Source: a bacterium
GTDB lineage: Bacteria; Babelota; Babeliae; Babelales; UBA12409
Assembly (NCBI GenBank): GCA_018660415.1
Contig: JABJKG010000002.1
Location: 62,001-126,000, forward strand
Length of the DNA: 64,000 bases
Direction of reading: 5' to 3'
Part shown: positions 9,152 to 17,572 of the stretch, one piece after another
Layout: every line of letters starts with the position of its first letter
How positions within the stretch are numbered: the first letter of the stretch is position 1
Made by a program: the position numbers and the translations under genes
The notes under the pieces: generated by a model
Told to the model about the DNA's origin: nothing
The model's database searches: none
Seen by the model: only the letters and a program-made list of their open reading frames with translations

Positions 9152-10069
9152 TTACTGTCCGTAAAAATCTTTAGATAAGTATGCACGTCCTGAATCACCA
9201 CAAATAAATACAGCAAGGTCGCCTTCGCCCAATTTTGACTTGTATGCTTCGACAGCATATGCAACGGCGCCACTACTAGGTCCAACTAATAAGCCGTGCT
9301 TATGGGCAAGAATTTTGAGCATTTCGATAGCTTGCGCATCGCTTACCTCAACAAATTCATCGATGATATTGTAATCAAGAACTTCTGAATCAAAATCGAC
9401 GCCCATGCCTTCAACATCGTATGGTCGAGGATGGCCTTTTGTTGCTCTAAAAGAGCAGTTTGAATCAACGGCAATGACTTTTATGTCGGGATTTTTTTCT
9501 TTCAAGTAGGTTCCAACTCCGCTGACGGTACCGCCAGTACCGGCGCCTGCAAAGAAATGAGTTATTTTACCTTCGCTTTGTTCCCAAAGTTCGGGACCCA
9601 TGGAATGGTAATGCGCGTAACGGTTATTTATATTGAAATATTGGTTAGGCATGAATGAATTGGGGGTTTTTGCGTGCAAGGCTAACGCTTGAGCATGATA
9701 GTTTTCAGGATCGTCAATCATCATGGTAACAGGACAAACAACGACCTCTGCGCCATATGCTTGCAAGGTTTTAAGTTTTTCGGTACTGATTTTTTCTGCC
9801 ACTGTGATGATGACTTTATATCCTTTAATCGCGCCGATCATGGCTACAGCGATTCCTTGGTTGCCTGATGATGCGTCAATAATGGTGCCACCTGGCTTGA
9901 GATCACCGTTTTTTTCAGCTTGTTCGATCATATAAAGAGCGGAACGATCCTTAACACTTCCTCCAGGATTGAGATATTCCAGCTTGGCATAGATGTTGGC
10001 ATCTGAATCAAAGGGTATTTTCACAATTGGGGTATGTCCAATAGCGTCAAGAATCGACTTGTACTTCAC
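9152..10069 (-). CDS. PLP-dependent cysteine synthase / cystathionine beta-synthase-like enzyme
   Basis: 305 residues, full length for the CysK/CysM/CBS catalytic fold. It starts ILDAIGHTPIVKI, the usual opening. The PLP lysine is Lys40 in NPGGSVKDRS; the phosphate-binding loop is GAGTGGTVSG and the C-terminal PSSGAVAYA is present. The substrate (asparagine) loop reads SSGNQG instead of the usual TSGNTG, so the substrate may not be O-acetylserine. No CBS or regulatory domain is present. No other cysteine-biosynthesis gene is in the window, so scavenging or sulfide chemistry is as likely as assimilation. Confidence 0.85.
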   Translation of the reverse strand: MKYKSILDAIGHTPIVKIPFDSDANIYAKLEYLNPGGSVKDRSALYMIEQAEKNGDLKPGGTIIDASSGNQGIAVAMIGAIKGYKVIITVAEKISTEKLKTLQAYGAEVVVCPVTMMIDDPENYHAQALALHAKTPNSFMPNQYFNINNRYAHYHSMGPELWEQSEGKITHFFAGAGTGGTVSGVGTYLKEKNPDIKVIAVDSNCSFRATKGHPRPYDVEGMGVDFDSEVLDYNIIDEFVEVSDAQAIEMLKILAHKHGLLVGPSSGAVAYAVEAYKSKLGEGDLAVFICGDSGRAYLSKDFYGQ

Positions 10070-10137
10070 TGTTATTTCCTAATTTTTTACTGCAAGAGTT
10101 TTTATCTCGTTTAGAATACCAACTTCTGGACGATTGA

Positions 10138-11295
10138 TCAAAGTGAAAGCTGCTTGTAAAGGTCAACGTGTTGCGAGATCATGGATTCTTCATCAAAGTC
10201 AGAAAGATCTTCATTGAACGCACGGAGTTTGGAATAGAGCGGCTTGTTTTTCATAACTTCTAACATGCCGTCGGCTAAGTCGCCCCAGTGACCTTGTTTA
10301 TATAGGAAGCCGTTATCGCCATTGCGAATAATATCATGAATGCCGCCAGTATTATAACTAAGAACCGGTAGCTTTAAGAGTCGTGCTTCTACAATTGCGC
10401 ATGGAAGTCCTTCCCACAATGAACTAAGGACAAATGAGTTCCAAGTGAGCATGATTGGCGCTACTGAGTGTCGCCAGCCGTGAAGTGTTATAACATTGTT
10501 AAATTTATGTTCTTTAATCCAAGACTCAATAGCAGGACGTAATTCGCCATCACCAATTATTTCGAGACGTGCTTTTGGATTTTGACTAAATACTTTTTTA
10601 AATGCTTTGAGTAAGTCGAACAAGTTTTTTTGTTGTTTAAAGCAAGCAACGGTGCCAAAAACAAATTCTTTTCGGACTGGAGTTTTTTTGATTTCTGTAG
10701 CCGGAATATAAAATTCTTTTGATGGAACTGCAGCACGGATAATGCTACTTTTTTGTACAAACTTAGGAAATAGTTTTTTTCCTGTTTCTACATCAGTCGA
10801 AGATACACAAACAAAATGAGTGGTAATTACACTAGTGAATAGTTCTAATAAGTAGATTCCGAGCCAGACTAGTAATGGTTGATGTGTATGAAATCCATAG
10901 CCGTGCACGGTGTGGACTCTTTTTTTTATACCAGCAAAGAATGCTGCCCAGCGGCCAACTAGCCCTGCTTTGGTACTATGGGTATGGACAATTAAATTGG
11001 GATTAGTTTTTTTCAGTTTTCTTAAGGTGCGAACAATACTGAAAAAGTTTTTAGCTTCATGCATTAAAGCGTTCGTGGATACTTCACGCTTCATGTTATC
11101 CAGTAAGATCGAGTTGGGAATTCTTTTTGCTCGAGCGACAAGAGGACCCTCGGTACCAGAAATAAGGTACGCCTCATTGCCATTTTTTTGTAGTTTTTCA
11201 AAAAGAGAAAGACAGATTTTTTGTGCGCCACCTAGTTCGAGCTTGGTTATGATGTAGACAACATTTACTTTGGGATTTTCAGAGTTTTTTTGCAT
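10138..11295 (-). CDS. Family-4 (GT-B) glycosyltransferase
   Basis: 385 residues. The N-terminus reads VVYIITKLELGGAQ, the GT4 opening. The central HTVHGYGFH segment and the C-terminal GTVACFKQQKN, SSLWEGLPCAIVEA (E-x7-E) and NTGGIHDII motifs mark the donor-binding domain. Predicted to transfer sugars from an NDP donor at the cytosolic face of the membrane. It is only distantly like the GT4 at 4566. It starts 28 bases downstream of atpE on the same strand, so it may be co-transcribed with the F0 genes. Confidence 0.87.
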   Translation of the reverse strand: MQKNSENPKVNVVYIITKLELGGAQKICLSLFEKLQKNGNEAYLISGTEGPLVARAKRIPNSILLDNMKREVSTNALMHEAKNFFSIVRTLRKLKKTNPNLIVHTHSTKAGLVGRWAAFFAGIKKRVHTVHGYGFHTHQPLLVWLGIYLLELFTSVITTHFVCVSSTDVETGKKLFPKFVQKSSIIRAAVPSKEFYIPATEIKKTPVRKEFVFGTVACFKQQKNLFDLLKAFKKVFSQNPKARLEIIGDGELRPAIESWIKEHKFNNVITLHGWRHSVAPIMLTWNSFVLSSLWEGLPCAIVEARLLKLPVLSYNTGGIHDIIRNGDNGFLYKQGHWGDLADGMLEVMKNKPLYSKLRAFNEDLSDFDEESMISQHVDLYKQLSL

Positions 11296-11322
11296 GATTC
11301 TACTTTTCTGTATTGAGCTACG

Positions 11323-12285
11323 TTATTTAATAAATAATAACAGTAGAAGTGCGATGAGCAAACCATAGATTGCAAATGTATCAATGAGACCTTGCGCAAT
11401 AAGGCTTGTACGCGTGATTATTGCGTAATGTGACAAATTATATGTTATTTGCTTTGCAGCTTCAGCAGCGGTTCGTCCAGAACTTATACCGGGAGCGATA
11501 TTAGTAATCCCCACACAAAGTCCAGCTACAACAGTGAGTAATGATTGCATTGGAGAAATTGTAGCGGTTGTTATTCCAAGAATGAGTAATGATGTTAGTA
11601 ATGCAAAAATAATAGGTGATTCGATCATTGCTTGGCTAATGAGTGAGAATGTCAAAATTGAGCGATAGGTATTTCTATTATTGCCTAAAGTTTGACACGC
11701 TGATCGTGCATAAATACTTTGTCCGTATGCTGGGCCAATAGATCCTAACCCTAGGCACGCACCCGCACTAAGTAGTGCTAATGCTTGACCAAGCGTTTCT
11801 ACGTTGGTGGCTTGAGTATTAATCATAACTGCAGTAATAAAACCAAAGATAATGGGCGTCTGAATGATTGACATTGTGATGAGCATAATGTTCATTATTT
11901 TATTACCAAAGAATGGTTGTCGAGCTACAGATAGACATGCTTCTCTTGCGGGTAGAGCAGATACAGCTCCTACGAATAGTGAGGCAATCCCGATTGAAAA
12001 AAATATTCCAAAACGAGCAATGCCTGGATGAAGAAGTGTATTATCAAATCCTCGTGTCGACATGAGCATCATCAATGCTACCGTTAATCCAATAACCCCA
12101 CCAGTTTCGGTTAAGGCCATTGCTAAGATAGAAATTTTGGAAATTTCTTTTTCTGCAGATGGTTGTATATATAAAGCTTCCATAGCTCCTTGTGCAATGT
12201 AACTAATGCCTAAACTAACACCTAATGCACTACACGCTATGGTACCGCCAATACTTCCGTAATGGAGAAGTGATCCTAAAGTCAT
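11323..12285 (-). CDS. atpE: F0 ATP synthase subunit c, four-hairpin concatemer
   Basis: Rotor subunit of the F-type ATPase. Ordinary c subunits are one hairpin of 75-90 residues; this one is 320 residues and contains four, each about 80 residues. The ion-site residues are Glu60 (LTETGG), Gln142 (IQTPIIF), Glu222 (IESPIIF) and Asp302 (IDTFAIYG), spaced 82, 80 and 80. Hairpin 2 therefore lacks an ionisable residue. Ser or Thr follows each site residue. Hairpin 2 keeps the ARQP polar loop. The start at 12285 (not 12312) is supported by GAGGA six bases upstream and by its position one base after the atpB stop. Identity is supported by atpB immediately upstream. Confidence 0.9.
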   Translation of the reverse strand: MTLGSLLHYGSIGGTIACSALGVSLGISYIAQGAMEALYIQPSAEKEISKISILAMALTETGGVIGLTVALMMLMSTRGFDNTLLHPGIARFGIFFSIGIASLFVGAVSALPAREACLSVARQPFFGNKIMNIMLITMSIIQTPIIFGFITAVMINTQATNVETLGQALALLSAGACLGLGSIGPAYGQSIYARSACQTLGNNRNTYRSILTFSLISQAMIESPIIFALLTSLLILGITTATISPMQSLLTVVAGLCVGITNIAPGISSGRTAAEAAKQITYNLSHYAIITRTSLIAQGLIDTFAIYGLLIALLLLLFIK

Positions 12286-12286
12286 A

Positions 12287-13015
12287 CTATTCCTCGTCTT
12301 CAGTTTGGACACCTAGAGCAAGATAGGTGAGCGACAAGATTGAAAAAACAAACGCTTGAACCACGCCGGTAAAAACTCCAAGAAACAAAATCAGGACCAT
12401 GTTAAGTCCGGATATTATTCCAATCATTTCAAGTATAAACACACCACCAATAGCGCTATGGTATAACTTTCCAATAATTAGACCGCCAAATATGTTTCCA
12501 AACAGACGGAATGAAATTGACATGATACTCGCGAGCTCTCCAACAATATTGAGTGGCATCATAAAGAAGAAGGGTTGAAAAAATTCTGATATATATCCAA
12601 GGATTCCATGCACGCGCATGCTATTTACTTGTACATATACAAATGATGTAATACCAAGCGCGAGAGTAGTGTTAAGGTCGCTTGTTGGCTCTTCTAGGCC
12701 GGGGATGAGTGCAATGGTATTACATAATACAATGAAGGTGAAAAGAGTAAGAACAAATGACGTATGAGCAAAAGAATAAAAGCCCAGCGTTTGATCGGCA
12801 AGCTCTTTAAACGTGCGTACAAATGTAATGAGCCCAAACGAAATAATATCATGGTTATATCGGAGTGCTATGTTGCATGCCACTACGAAAAATAGAATAA
12901 AGCCAAGAACAATCCATGTATAAATTAGAGTGTCCATATTAACGAGCCAGAAAGGATGTGTAAGACCGAATCGTGAAAAAAAATCTACAGTGGAATCATT
13001 AAACAATTCAATCAT
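12287..13015 (-). CDS. atpB: F0 ATP synthase subunit a
   Basis: Stator membrane subunit forming the ion half-channels against the c ring. 242 residues with five to six membrane helices. The essential stator arginine is Arg170 in SISFRLFGNIFGG, and the last helix carries Gln220 in VVQAFVFSIL. The start at 13015 is chosen because the stop of the preceding gene and this ATG share one base (TAATG), indicating translational coupling; an in-frame start at 13051 would overlap further. No b, delta or F1 genes are next to it, so the ATPase operon is split. Confidence 0.95.
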   Translation of the reverse strand: MIELFNDSTVDFFSRFGLTHPFWLVNMDTLIYTWIVLGFILFFVVACNIALRYNHDIISFGLITFVRTFKELADQTLGFYSFAHTSFVLTLFTFIVLCNTIALIPGLEEPTSDLNTTLALGITSFVYVQVNSMRVHGILGYISEFFQPFFFMMPLNIVGELASIMSISFRLFGNIFGGLIIGKLYHSAIGGVFILEMIGIISGLNMVLILFLGVFTGVVQAFVFSILSLTYLALGVQTEDEE

Positions 13016-13281
13016 TAGAAAATTCTTTCTTGCTTGAGGATAACGCCCCAAAATCCTATTATAAAAAATACCATACTTATTATAAGATTAAGTGATGTTA
13101 TGAGCAAGAAAAAAGAAAGAATAACTGCGAGAACCAAGAGACGAACCATTTCTCCAGGGATTGAAATTTTGGAAAGAAAAAGGCTTCTCTTTTTTGTTAG
13201 ATAAAAGAGAAGCCCATATCCGAATCCTAGACTGGTACCAAAAATAATTGAACAAACGATACTACACACTAATTCAATCAT
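13015..13281 (-). CDS. Small F0-associated membrane protein (AtpI- or AtpR-like)
   Basis: 88 residues with three hydrophobic segments (about 8-27, 47-64 and 66-84). It lies directly upstream of atpB and is coupled to it, the place where AtpI (assembly factor) or AtpR (of N-ATPase operons) is found. A small-residue helix, GTSLGFGYGLLFYL, and an intramembrane arginine in MVRLLVLA fit the AtpR pattern somewhat better than AtpI, but a protein this short cannot be assigned firmly by eye. It probably aids c-ring assembly or ion access. Confidence 0.6.
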   Translation of the reverse strand: MIELVCSIVCSIIFGTSLGFGYGLLFYLTKKRSLFLSKISIPGEMVRLLVLAVILSFFLLITSLNLIISMVFFIIGFWGVILKQERIF

Positions 13282-13297
13282 GATACCACTTAATTAA

Positions 13298-14725
13298 TTA
13301 ACTAAACTTTTTGATGCCTTTAAGGTCCCAATACTCGTTAAGGATAGAACGAGATCCGGTGACAACCAAGAGGCCTTGTCGTTCATCAACACTTTTCTTA
13401 GCAATGTCATATGCATCAGCAAGATTTTTTGCAGCCTTAGCTTTAACCTTAATGTTTTTGACATCATTAGTAATGGCATCAACATCCCATGTATCTTCTG
13501 CTTTATCATAAGCAAGAGGAGATTTTTTGAGAGGACAGAAAATAATTGAGCCAGCTGTCTTTTTAAAGAAATAACGAATTGCTTTAAGAAACTCTTGTGT
13601 GTGCAATGCATTATCTTCGCAACCAATAATAATGGTTAGGCCTTTAAGCGGGTGTTGATAATGAAGTAAACGAACACCTAATAAAAGATTCTTGAATGCA
13701 TCAAGGTTATCTGAATTATCGAGCAATATGGATGGTTTTTCTTTGTTTAATAATTCAAAGCGACCAGGCAATGTTGCTTGAGTTTCTTTCCAAAAATGTT
13801 CGATTGTTTTTTTCGGGTTAAGTTCAGATTGTCGCTTTGCTTCAAGGGTAGGTCTTCCACGTTGACCCTTAGGCTTAACCAGAAGGCTGTTGGCAACAAA
13901 GGTTGCATTTTTAGTTGCATGATGTTCTACATAAAGCTGTGCAATTCGCTCAGCTAATGCGGCACATCTGCCATGAAGTTGTTCAAACGGATATGACAGG
14001 GTAGCAAGCTTTCTAATAGGCATCGCCCATTGTGCTTTTTTCTTACCGGTCATGTCTTGCATGATCTGTAAGTTCAGCTTACTTTGATCGGCTGATACAA
14101 CCCAGCTATCTTTCTTAACCGCGGTCATGATTTCTTTAATTAATAGGTCAGCATCTTTAGATGATAACTCTTCTTCATTGCTAGTGAGTCGAGTAACTGC
14201 CATCACGAGTGGATTACAGATAGTGATCGGATCCCAAGATCCGTTTAGTGACATTTCACATAACGCAACTTCAACATCATTTTTCTTGAAGTAAAGAAGT
14301 GCTGTCATAACAAGTAGGTCTTGTGCGTGAGGATCAAGTCCAAGCTTAGCTGCTGCATTAATAACTTCATTTGATAAGTCTGCAAATGTCTTGTTTGCAA
14401 TAGTTTCATTATTCAATGAAATTCGCTCGTTATATGTTAACAAGTGAGGAGAATAAAACCCACCAACTTTTAAACCTTCTTCTTTAAGAAGTTGTGCTGT
14501 GAAGTTGATGGTCAGACTTTTACCATTGCTACCACTTACAAACAGTGCATGCATTTTTTCAGCTGGTGATCCCAGCGCTTTATCTAATTTTTGAATAGTT
14601 TCTTTACTCTTGTCGATCAATGAAGCATGCCATTTGCTGTCGAGATATTCTACTACTTCAGAATAACTTCTATTTTTTTCTGGGGTGACGACTTTTGACG
14701 GCCTTTTTTGTTTTGAAATGTTCAT
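13298..14725 (-). CDS. FolC-like Mur ligase (folylpolyglutamate/dihydrofolate synthase family), diverged
   Basis: 475 residues of the Mur-ligase fold. The ATP-binding loop reads SGSNGKSL, a variant of the FolC GTNGKGS. YSPHLLTYNERISL (about 91-104) closely matches the FolC SPHL-ERI signature. The segment that is usually EVGLGGRLDATN reads EMSLNGSWDPIT, keeping Glu and Asp but losing the glycine pattern. The C-terminal ligase domain begins near LPGRFELL, as in FolC. No other folate gene is visible. It ends 17 bases before the F0 genes and may be in one transcript with them. The substrate may differ from folate. Confidence 0.75.
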   Translation of the reverse strand: MNISKQKRPSKVVTPEKNRSYSEVVEYLDSKWHASLIDKSKETIQKLDKALGSPAEKMHALFVSGSNGKSLTINFTAQLLKEEGLKVGGFYSPHLLTYNERISLNNETIANKTFADLSNEVINAAAKLGLDPHAQDLLVMTALLYFKKNDVEVALCEMSLNGSWDPITICNPLVMAVTRLTSNEEELSSKDADLLIKEIMTAVKKDSWVVSADQSKLNLQIMQDMTGKKKAQWAMPIRKLATLSYPFEQLHGRCAALAERIAQLYVEHHATKNATFVANSLLVKPKGQRGRPTLEAKRQSELNPKKTIEHFWKETQATLPGRFELLNKEKPSILLDNSDNLDAFKNLLLGVRLLHYQHPLKGLTIIIGCEDNALHTQEFLKAIRYFFKKTAGSIIFCPLKKSPLAYDKAEDTWDVDAITNDVKNIKVKAKAAKNLADAYDIAKKSVDERQGLLVVTGSRSILNEYWDLKGIKKFS

Positions 14726-14870
14726 TGCGATTCCCCTGCACAGATATAAATTTTGAAATTTTAATAAATCCTTTATACTTTCAATATAAATCTCAATGTT
14801 TTAAATGTCAAAGTAAAAATAAGACGAATGCCAACAACGAGTTAAATTTCCAAACTGAAAACAATTGCTC

Positions 14871-14931
14871 TAGGGGAAGAATGCCCTAAGTAACGGCTTT
14901 TTGGGCCGTAGTTATCAATGAGAAAACATTG
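14871..14931 (+). promoter_or_regulatory. Three consecutive hairpins upstream of the pilin gene
   Basis: TAGGG/CCCTA (14871-14875 with 14884-14888), ACGGC/GCCGT (14893-14897 with 14905-14909) and CAATG/CATTG (14916-14920 with 14927-14931) form three short stems in a row, 60 bases before the pilin ATG. No known riboswitch consensus was recognised. They could be an RNA leader or chance. Confidence 0.3.
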
Positions 14932-14990
14932 TCCTTTATAAAAGTTAATAAAATTGGTGAGATATTAAATTGAGTTAAGAAGGAGTTGCT

Positions 14991-15443
14991 ATGCATGGTA
15001 AAGGGTTCACTCTCATTGAATTAATGATCGTTATAGCAATTATATCCTTTTTGGCTATGATTGGTATTCCCAACTATATGCGCTTTGTGGCAAAGTCAAA
15101 AAGAACGGAAGTTTACTTGAATTTAGGGGCACTTTATGTTGCTGAAAAGGCTCACTGGGCCGAGCATGGTACTTACTCGGATAAATTGACTGGCACTGAT
15201 GGTATTGGCTGGACTCCCGAAGGAGATTTTCTATATACCTATGGTTTTGCGGGTACACCTGATCTTAATTGTCATCAAGGGAAGTTAGCCGGACCTATAT
15301 CTGCATTAAATGGAATTACCCATGCTAATCGTGAAGGCTTTGTTGTTGGTGCGGTTGCCGATATTGATGGTGATGGAGTACTTGATATTATTACTATGAA
15401 TGATAAACATATTATCAAGATTGTGCAGGACGATTTGAACTAG
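14991..15443 (+). CDS. Type IV pilin / pseudopilin
   Basis: Type III (prepilin) signal: a short leader MHGKG, then FTLIELMIVIAIISFLAMIG with Glu at +5 of the mature protein, the form cut and N-methylated by PilD (encoded at 18459-19220). 150 residues in all. The C-terminal domain carries DIDGDGVLDI, a DxDxDG calcium-loop-like motif seen in some pseudopilins. AAGGAG at 14981-14986 precedes the ATG. No assembly ATPase, PilC or secretin is in the window; these must lie elsewhere if a fibre is made. Confidence 0.9.
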   Translation: MHGKGFTLIELMIVIAIISFLAMIGIPNYMRFVAKSKRTEVYLNLGALYVAEKAHWAEHGTYSDKLTGTDGIGWTPEGDFLYTYGFAGTPDLNCHQGKLAGPISALNGITHANREGFVVGAVADIDGDGVLDIITMNDKHIIKIVQDDLN

Positions 15444-15523
15444 GGAAGATGTTCCAATCAATTGACTTTAATGCAAAGGTTTTTTTACGCTGCCTGCAAA
15501 GATTTTATATAAAGGAGTAGGTT

Positions 15524-16756
15524 GTGGTGAAGTGTCAAAAATTTATTTTTACTTTATTGTTTTGTTTGTTAGTAAGTCAGTCCAGTTTAGCTAAAAATAA
15601 ACCGTGGACTGTTATGGTTTATATGGCGGGAGTTAACTTTCTTTCTCCTATGGTAGATCGTACACTAAAAGAGCTAATGGCTATTGGCAGCAATGAGAAT
15701 GTAGACATCATTGTTCAAGTACATCAGCCGGATGAAAGTGGATGGTTTTTTACAACCAAAAAACCTACAGTACTCTTACATGTACAACGTGGTAAAACGG
15801 TGGTATTAAATTCGGTCGATGTTAAAAATGGGATTACTTATGATAGTGCTGATCCGCAAACGTTGGTTGATTTTTGTGGGTTTTGTAATGATAAATTCCC
15901 TAGTGATAAAACAGCATTGATTTATTGGGGCGCAGCCTCGGGGTATGGATATAATCATTTAGAATCGCCACCAGCCTACAAAGAAAATAAAACTCGAGCG
16001 TTAGGGTATGATGATCGGCATAAATCATTGATGAGTGGTCCAGAGTTTGGTGAAGCCGTCGAAATGATAGCGCAAAATTTGAAAAGACCTATCGATCTGA
16101 TTGGTTTTGATACGGCTTTTATGGCTTCAGTTGATATGGAATCAGCCCTTAGTCAAGCATGTAAAGTCATGGTTGCAACTCCCGGTGAAATCAATGCTTT
16201 AGGATTTGAGTATAAAAATAGTTTTCAAGTTTTTGAAGACGGTTCACCCTCCTTAGAGGAGTTGTCGGTTAGCTTGGTTGAATCATTTAAGAGTCGCTTT
16301 GAGCCGTCACATGACTACACTCTTTCAGCATGTTGCTTGACTGAACTTGCTGCCTTGGATGATACTCTTTCATTAATTGCTATAGAGTTAATACAGTCCT
16401 TGCAAAATCAGGATAAATATTTCCTCAAAAAACTTTTGGATAAATGTTTTACACAGAATAAACAATTAATTTTTGCTAATAATACAATCGATCTTAAGTA
16501 TTTTATTTCGACCGTTTATAATGGCCTTGGAGAACCGAAGTATGGCTCTAGCCTTAAAAGACTAAAGCCACTGCTTTCAAGGGCTTTAGCTCAAGTTGAT
16601 CAGATTGTTATGACTACTGCTAACAGTGAACAAATACAAGATGCTTGTGGTTTATCCATTTACTTTACTCGAGGAAAAATTTCAGAAACGTACTTAGACT
16701 CACCGTTTGGCCATAGTAAGTGGGCCCAGTTTCTTCAAGTATATGGAAACTGTTGA
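15524..16756 (+). CDS. Exported clostripain-family (C11) protein, catalytic dyad lost
   Basis: 410 residues with an N-terminal signal peptide (cleavage near SLAKN, about residue 24). The opening KPWTVMVYMAGVNFL matches the C11 first strand. Where C11 peptidases have W-D/N-H-G-x-G-W, this has W135-G-A137-A-S-G-Y; where they have F-D-A-C-L-M, it has F195-D-T-A198-F-M. Both the catalytic His and Cys are therefore alanine, which predicts a pseudoenzyme with a binding role. AAAGGAG at 15511-15517 supports either GTG at 15524 or 15527. It lies between pilin and envelope genes. Confidence 0.82.
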   Translation: MVKCQKFIFTLLFCLLVSQSSLAKNKPWTVMVYMAGVNFLSPMVDRTLKELMAIGSNENVDIIVQVHQPDESGWFFTTKKPTVLLHVQRGKTVVLNSVDVKNGITYDSADPQTLVDFCGFCNDKFPSDKTALIYWGAASGYGYNHLESPPAYKENKTRALGYDDRHKSLMSGPEFGEAVEMIAQNLKRPIDLIGFDTAFMASVDMESALSQACKVMVATPGEINALGFEYKNSFQVFEDGSPSLEELSVSLVESFKSRFEPSHDYTLSACCLTELAALDDTLSLIAIELIQSLQNQDKYFLKKLLDKCFTQNKQLIFANNTIDLKYFISTVYNGLGEPKYGSSLKRLKPLLSRALAQVDQIVMTTANSEQIQDACGLSIYFTRGKISETYLDSPFGHSKWAQFLQVYGNC

Positions 16757-16767
16757 TACTGAATTAT

Positions 16768-17190
16768 TTAGGCTTCTTTATTGGCTTCAGCATCTTCCCT
16801 TAATTTAGCACTGATTTTATCTGCGTGTTGGATTATTAATCCTCCCGTAGTGTGATGGACTCCCGGTTGTTTTTTATCCATGTATACAAGAGAGGTTGCA
16901 ACAATTCCTGTCTGTAGAGTGTACCAGCCTGCAGCTGCCATTCCAACTCTATGGAGTGTGCGAACTGGTGCTTTAGGGACGCGATAACCTATAGCGCTAG
17001 CCATAAGGGACGCGGCTATATTTCTATCGAGGCGTAAAAGGTCGTTTTCAACTTTAGTACATGCTATACCTGCGCCGGCTCCAAAGCTTCCTACTGCAAA
17101 TAAAAGGTTTTTTACTGCGGGAGTAATGGGAGAAGTAATAGATGGAAGAGTGAATAATGTTAAAAATAAAAGTTGTTTATTGAGAGTCAT
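16768..17190 (-). CDS. Exported/membrane protein, member 3 of a tandem paralog trio
   Basis: 140 residues. The N-terminus (MTLNKQLLFLTLFTLPSITS) is a signal-like segment nearly the same as in the two upstream neighbours, followed by SPITPAVKNLLFAVGS. Two hydrophobic stretches (about 26-45 and 84-102) follow, and the C-terminus is charged. It overlaps the previous gene by 14 bases. Unlike its relatives it lacks a clear W-x3-E-x-P motif. Function unknown. Confidence 0.7.
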   Translation of the reverse strand: MTLNKQLLFLTLFTLPSITSPITPAVKNLLFAVGSFGAGAGIACTKVENDLLRLDRNIAASLMASAIGYRVPKAPVRTLHRVGMAAAGWYTLQTGIVATSLVYMDKKQPGVHHTTGGLIIQHADKISAKLREDAEANKEA

Positions 17191-17563
17191 TTTTTAAATC
17201 CCTTTGCTGTTCGGTTACAAATTCTTCTAATGTTGATTCTGGGTGTTCTTGTTTCCAGAGATAAAAATCTCTAGAAAAAAGGCCTACTGCTGTTCCAAAC
17301 CAAGCTACGCTAGCCATACCGGTTTTACGAATGAACCTAGATTGGCGCGGTTGTATGGCAAATCCTAATACTGCCATAGTTAGAGGTGTTGCGACCGCTA
17401 TTCCTTCTTTTACGTTGTCAACTGCAGGTATAGTTCGTGCAGCAAAACCGGTAGCCACGCTGCCAGCTGTCAATAAAACATTTCGTGCGGCTGGACTGAT
17501 GGGGGAAGTGAAGACTGGAAGAATTAATAATGTTAAAAATAAAAACTTTCTATTGAATGTCAT
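17177..17563 (-). CDS. Exported/membrane protein, member 2 of a tandem paralog trio
   Basis: 128 residues. Signal-like MTFNRKFLFLTLLILPVFTS is followed by SPISPAARNVLLTAGS, matching both neighbours. Two hydrophobic segments follow, then LWKQEHPESTLEEF, equivalent to SWKTENPEAPLKDY in the upstream paralog. This pattern shows tandem duplication. The function is unknown; envelope location is inferred. Confidence 0.7.
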   Translation of the reverse strand: MTFNRKFLFLTLLILPVFTSPISPAARNVLLTAGSVATGFAARTIPAVDNVKEGIAVATPLTMAVLGFAIQPRQSRFIRKTGMASVAWFGTAVGLFSRDFYLWKQEHPESTLEEFVTEQQRDLKNDSQ

Positions 17564-17572
17564 TTTTATGCC

